Shown: piece by piece, positions 58,584 to 64,000 of the stretch
Layout: the number at the start of each line of letters is the position of its first letter
Numbering within the stretch: position 1 is the first letter of the stretch
The notes under the pieces: generated by a model
What the model saw: the letters and a program-made list of their open reading frames with translations, nothing else
What the model was told of the DNA's origin: nothing
Databases searched by the model: none
Made by a program: the position numbers and the translations under genes
NCBI RefSeq assembly: GCF_032854445.1
Contig: NC_088295.1
Span: forward strand, 29,942,470-30,006,469
Direction: 5' to 3'
DNA: 64,000 bases
Source: Liolophura sinensis
Lineage: Eukaryota > Mollusca > Polyplacophora > Chitonida > Chitonidae

Positions 58584-61500
58584 GTACGCAGTGGGCGTCA
58601 ATCAAATCAGCTCACATTGCGAGCAAACCTAGCTACTCCGGTAGGTTAGGCCAGCATTTCAACATTTCATCTTCTTTGCAGTGATATTGTTAAAACTCAG
58701 GACTTGACACTGAGTCATCAACATTTACGTATTAAAATCTGTTATGATGTGACAGTTTTGACAGAAACGCATTATCACGGTGTCTTCCAAATGACAGAGT
58801 CTACACTGCTACGGGTTGTCACCCTTGAGGCGCGTAATACCAAATAGTAGTTAGATGCGCGTTACAAAGCAATTTCTATCGATCTAGTGCAAAATCCTTT
58901 TTGTAAAAATTCTAGATCTTTCATTCTCGCCATTACCAGCGGAATTATTTTTGCCTCTGATCACTGTTTTTACAAAGCACACATGAAAACGTGATAGACA
59001 GGTTCATGTACAGTTTCAATCCTCGATTTTTTTCCTAAGTATTGCTTCTAAAGGGCTTACATCAGGAACAGATAAAACATACAAGAGTAGCAAGCTAAGA
59101 GTAGCCCCCCCCCCCTCCCCTTTCTCTCGCAGAATCAAACAAAAAAGAAAAGTAAACACACTGAACAGAATGTATGTAAAAGAGAGAGCTTTTCTGGATA
59201 GAAAGAAGGATTTTGAAAGCAGAATCCTAAGTAAGGAATTCTGAGACCACAACAATCAAACTAGATGCCAGATGATTGAGGAAGCTTATATTCAGAAAAT
59301 ACGAAAACCAAAATAACTTGAAGTGGATGTAGATTTCTTGGTAAGGTAATGTTGTTAAATAACGTGGACAAGCAGATCGCAATTGTGAACACATTATTTC
59401 CATTATATTCTCTGATTATTTATTTCAATAAGGGAGAATAAGCACCACATTTAGTAACACTGCGCACTCGAGTAGCAAGCATATGGCTATATGACTCACA
59501 ACAAAATGTTCCCCATTTCATTGGTCCTTGGAACTTAGCACTCGGTTTTCGCATGTCCAAGCTCTGGATATGACTGGATCTACTTCGATAGGAAGGTCAA
59601 GTAGTTGAGTTATGAGGCTTAAAGGACTTTATAATGCCCAGGTACCTGTATGTAAATATTAAAGGGCTAACTATGGGAATGAATTGCATTCAAATGATTG
59701 GACTGATTGGTGTTAAACGCATTAATTCATCATTTCCTTTTTCACAATCATGACAGTAAAGCATTGGTAAGTTATAGCGAAGAATAACTCAACGTATTAC
59801 ACGAATATTTGGTATGTGTGTTACCCATCAATTCTCAAGGGGAGGCTTTTAACGGCGTTTTCGGCTTATTGGCCCAATGACGTCAAGGACAATGGAACAT
59901 TAAAAATGCTTGAGATTGCAACATAAACATCGAGAGGCTCAGCATTTTCGTCAACTACGTATCAATAAAGATAAGCAATGTGTAAATATTCTTTTAATTA
60001 AATCTGTTCATCGAAAGAGGCAATTGTATACTAGCCAACAGGTCAATAATCGCAAGGCCATTTTCCAAAACGACGTCTAATACAAACCAGAAACTTAGAA
60101 AGTATATAAATTATGAAGAAGTTATGCAGAGAGAAGAAGTCAACAGTTTTCAATGATGTTGAAAAAGCGCTAGGTATGTTCTAGGTGAACGGGTCAAATC
60201 AGTATTTAAATCGTGTGCAGTGCTGTAGTGTATTCTTTTATCCAGTCATCTATATTCATCTCTTTGTAAAATCAGTCATACTATAATCTGTTTCTTTGAG
60301 TCAGACGCCTATTTTGAGCTGACGGTTAAATCAGTCAGTAACACCAACTCTAAAAAAAGGGGGTTTTGAGAGACAAACAAATTACTCTCCTTTGTCCGCT
60401 ATGCCACTTGTTGTTGAATAATTATGACATCACATCCCTCAAGTTCTTGGTGTTGATACCAGGCTTATGAAGTTTAACATTATAAATTACAAACAGTATT
60501 CTAACTGCATTTGCCTTGCAATAAGATAAACGCACAATATTTTAATGTATGCGGCTTGTGGTGTTGCTTGTCACTAACGAAAGACAATTTTGGTAGCGAG
60601 TATGACTGATTTTACAGACAGCTGAATATAGGCGACTGACAAAATGAAAAAGACTACAGTATGTAAATTGTCGATAGTAATAATATCTCGGGCCATGTTG
60701 ACACGTAATTCAACGCGATGAATATACGCCCCTAACCCCAAGTTAAACGAAGTTAGACACAGTCACGGAGCAGTGCCAGAGATTCTTGACGCTCTGTCCA
60801 TGCTTAGCCACGAGGTAAGCATAATCATTGTAAAACTTAAGAAACTTGGATTAAAGGCGTTTGATGGAATCACCTTTACACGCTAGCTTTTACAGTAATA
60901 GAAGGATCTAACATACTCGTACGCTACAATGCGAGATATGTACACCCCATATGCAGGACCTTCGCTATATTGCTCCACAAGTAAGTCAAAGTTGACATCC
61001 CTCTTGACGTTAATCTCGCAAAACCCCTTTGTTTAGAGTTGGTGATACAAAATCGGTAGCATTCCACCTTTTTAATGTAATAATATTGTGTTTCATAAAT
61101 ATTGTTATGGCTGCTTTGTTACGAGCATATAGTACAGGGCTACACGTTTAATGTGAAAATAAGGCTCTAAATAAACTATTGCCGAGACTAAAAGACAGGG
61201 TGTCGGTTAACACGGATGAAAGTTATAGCAAATGTAATGATAACAGAATGCTTAATATTAATAATGCCCTCGATGGATGACGGTTCAGATGCCGCGCACG
61301 ATTCTTGAATAATTTGGTGATCGATGTGAGAAGTTGCTTTGTAGCAGCTGTTGTATTTGTCGAGATTTAAAGCGCCTTTCCCTCTCTGTCACTATTCGTT
61401 GGCTGTGTTCACTATAAGACGCCGAGGAAGCTGTTTAACAATCGTTGAAGACTACCTGTTATCTACAACTTGATGCTGTGTTCATATCTGCACGTCACAC

Positions 61501-62731
61501 ATGGGGAAGTGCGCCATGAACTTGCCAAAAGTCAGTGGTTTAAGCTGGGCATTCTAATTTCCTCCATCCAAAAACTAACTGTCATCGTATCAGTGAAATA
61601 TTATCGTTACACAACAATCAAACCAACCAATAAATCAATCAGTTTTCCTTCTCAGCACTGTTGTAAATTCGTGGTAACTAATTTGAAGTTTTTTGAGAGC
61701 TACAATTCAAGTGATGCCCCCCTGTGTTATTCAGCTTTATATTTCATTATGTTAGACGCCGGTGGAGATTAAAGCCGAGTAATAAAGTTTAAATAACCGT
61801 GAAAAAAATTTTAAAAATTCGAACACGCTAAGGCATAAATGCATGAATGTTATGTTATATATTTAAAAAGTCTTCAATTCTATTCATGATAGTAAGGAAA
61901 CTGATGTTGATTTTCATATGTTCGTGGAAAATTGGATGTATTAAAGCCCTGTATGATTCGTTTATTTTGAATTATAATTTGGCGTCATGTTTTTGTCGCC
62001 ATGCCAACCGTCCATATGTTTAATATAGAAGTACGAATACCGTGTAAATTGATGAGAATGGAGAACACGTACAGGGTGGTTTATAAGAAAATATTTAATG
62101 AAGTTTGCCGAGGCGTTTAGAACCGGAAACTAAAACCTTATTATTTACTTATTAGGTAAACAAATGGAATGTCGTTGGAGTCGAATGTGGAGTGCTTTCA
62201 TTAAAGGTTAAGCTTAATCAAGCTGTATATTTCCAGCGGTATGCATACATATAAATCTCATCCCTGATTAGAGATTGTATCGGAGAAAGTTTTGACATTG
62301 TGCCAACCATTTGACATAGCACTAATGAGTACAACTATAGGATAACCAAACTTAACCAACAACTAATCAGCAACAACAACAAAAACATTATGTCCGTGGC
62401 TTTTAAAAAAACATGTAACCGTTTTATGTCATAAGTGGGTTAAGCCCTCAGTAACTAATTAAAAGCTCACTGGTTAGGATTGATAGAAATCCATTTGCAT
62501 GGTCATTTCGGTCCATGAAGATTCGAAAAACTGCAATCACTGAGACGATATACGATGTCAATAAGCTTAGGTCATTCATGCACACCACATGGAATGGTAC
62601 ATGTATGTCAGCAGTGTTAGGCTTCAGTAGCAATTGTAAAAACTGGTAAATCTACTGTATAACGTTTTACCTAATCTGTATTCTTGTTACTATGTGGACA
62701 AGTTAAGATAAAAACAGATCAACAGAGCGTG
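58584..62731. repeat. 4.15-kb tandem segmental duplication, copy 2
   Basis: Partner of 54,421-58,581. Differences noted by eye: one C more in the C run near 59,110; a 14-bp deletion near 60,982 (relative to about 56,819-56,832) with a 2-base ag microhomology at its ends; about 23 substitutions. The substitutions are uneven: about 4 in the first 2.7 kb and about 19 in the last 1.4 kb. The open frame at 61,470-61,772 is longer than its copy 1 partner because one substitution (tcttag to tctcag near 61,650) removes a stop. Confidence 0.97.
61490..61645 (+). mobile_element. Diverged SINE inside duplication copy 2
   Basis: Duplicate of the SINE at 57,340-57,495, carried along by the segmental duplication. 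It is not an independent insertion, since the flanks also match. Confidence 0.55.
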
Positions 62732-63739
62732 CGTAAACAAGTTTTTAATAAAAACAATTAGCACTAAACAGTTCGTTAATTCCCTTTCAGAAGCGGTAGA
62801 GGCTGATTCATATGTATATATTGAGCATAATTATGTTGTAGCTTTCTCCTGTAATGAACACCAAAGACGCTGACGGGACATGCAAGAGGATAATTCAATC
62901 AAACTTTTCCAGTCTATTTGATCCTGGTCAGCGTTCACATAATGGTAAGTGGTTGCAGATGACACGTAACTCAATGTTGCCGACTTCACTGCCAAGTAAA
63001 ACTCAGTGTTTCAATACATCGGGACCAAGAGCTCTGGTTTTGATTACATATGGTCGATAACAAGGCTCCTATCATAAAGCTAGTTTATTAGACCTCTTTG
63101 CACTTTACCACACAAGAGATAGAGAATTCTGAGACTTGTCACTTAGGAGTTTGTTTTTAAGTAAGGATAGTTTTATTTTAAGAATACATTCAATTCGATT
63201 GATAGGATTGATGTTGAACAGCACAATTATTGAGTTCGATTTATTTATCGCTTAAAGTAAAAACGTCCCTACTGTACCATGTGAGCTGTAAGAAATATTA
63301 GGCAGCCATTTTAATTTCCATATACTGAAACACTGGCGTCTTAAAATAGTTCCAAACAGTGAAATTTAAAGTAGACAAATAATAGAGAAGTTTGAAGATA
63401 AAAGACAGGTAATAGGTAAATTAATGTCAGTGGAGTAGGACTTTAACCTTTAGAAAGAAGACTTCGATTTCAAAACTGCCCTGTGCAACATGTTTTATAA
63501 TACTCAAGTAAACCACTGACTGTTACGAATTTAGACTTTAGCACAATTCAATCTGACGTCACAAATGTGATATTTAAGGTCTCCAGTCATTTTTATGTAA
63601 AACATATAAAAAATATACTTGCTTTATGAGTACCGCTTGGTGTGATTACCGTTGTCTGTATATGGGCTCATATAATCGACAAGTTCAATGTGTCTCCGAG
63701 TGCGTAGTTCCTAAATCTAAAATGCTATTATGAAAAAAC
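62732..63739. other. No confident feature
   Basis: AT-rich. The segment near 63,180-63,240 weakly resembles 55,500-55,560 of the duplicated block, so the third copy may begin here. No gene recognised. Confidence 0.4.
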
Positions 63740-64000
63740 GGTTATAGCAGATACAGCATTTACAAAATATATGATATTGCACATCACTGGATGCAGGCCT
63801 CAGTGTCATTCACGTTTGTTCAATAATTTAATAATCGATATGGGAAATTGTCTCTAAGCATCTGGTGTATTTTCGTATATTAAAATAGGGTTTTCTTGTT
63901 GGTACACTTTTTAGAGCCATCAAAATTCCTGACAATTAATTTGAAGTAGATTCGAGAGGCACAATCCCATTGATGCCTGGTCGTGTTATTCAACTTCATG
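63740..64000. repeat. Third, older copy of the duplicated block (partial, runs off window)
   Basis: About 63,812-63,870 aligns with 57,155-57,210 at roughly three quarters identity (ttNaataattt, atcgatNtg, tgtattt anchors). About 63,935-64,000 aligns with 57,520-57,595 (ttaatttgaagt, gtgatgcc/tgatgcc, gtgttattca anchors). The space between the two anchors is about 60 bp here against about 310 bp in copies 1 and 2, which hold the SINE. Same orientation as the young pair. Confidence 0.65.

Noticed and set aside
61470-61772. 100-codon plus-strand frame in duplication copy 2
   Set aside because: Its partner in copy 1 is cut short at 61 codons by a stop, and the frame overlaps a decayed SINE.
54421-62731. 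The 4.15-kb unit as an LTR retrotransposon or DNA transposon
   Set aside because: No terminal repeats, no target duplication and no transposition protein. The copies are simply head to tail.

Overview
The window reads as non-coding animal nuclear DNA, most likely from a mollusc and perhaps a bivalve. It is AT-rich and has no prokaryotic gene density. No intact host protein-coding gene could be identified. The recognisable content is transposable elements and duplications. The organism guess rests on several tRNA-headed SINEs whose tails run through a gacggcggccagcattatgg-type block into (aaat)n, on a second SINE with a tRNA-like head, and on an I-superfamily LINE resembling the Nimb group. 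I know these types from molluscan genomes, but a species cannot be named from this sequence alone.

Layout. About 0.1-3.0 kb is one copy of an old duplicated block whose diverged sister lies at about 19.5-21.9 kb in the same orientation. From 10.26 to 11.25 kb there is a degenerate short-unit repeat. From 11.25 to 16.14 kb, on the minus strand, lies a decayed non-LTR retrotransposon. It has a 5' leader, an ORF1 with CCHC knuckles, and an ORF2 with endonuclease, reverse transcriptase and a C-terminal Cys/His region. Most of its RNase H domain and its whole 3' end are missing. A perfect 250-bp tandem duplication (16,227-16,726) separates it from a broken Crypton/DUF3504-like tyrosine recombinase (16.74-17.55 kb, minus) that may still show an intron. 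A tRNA-derived SINE follows at 18.8-19.2 kb. A non-coding element with about 50-bp inverted ends (MITE-like) sits at 25,267-25,740.

The 26-44 kb stretch is mostly featureless, apart from SINE tails, low-complexity tracts and one possible decayed coding stretch at 38.6-39.2 kb. From 44.1 to 45.24 kb there is a degenerate minisatellite with a unit of about 42 bp. Between 43.0 and 48.3 kb there are four SINE insertions, three of them with clear target-site duplications. At 48.94-49.8 kb there is a 5'-truncated Penelope-like element with an open GIY-YIG domain and a structured 3' region.

From 54,421 to 62,731 a block of about 4.15 kb is present twice, head to tail and nearly identical. A third, much older relative starts near 63.7 kb and runs off the window. 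Differences between the two young copies are concentrated in their last third, which suggests gene conversion, or two haplotypes placed side by side by the assembler.

The elements do not form a pathway. The window is a record of retrotransposition, DNA-element insertion and repeated segmental duplication. The items most worth a second look are the duplication triad, the intron-bearing recombinase relic, the structured Penelope-like 3' region, and the LINE that kept its 5' end but lost its 3' end.
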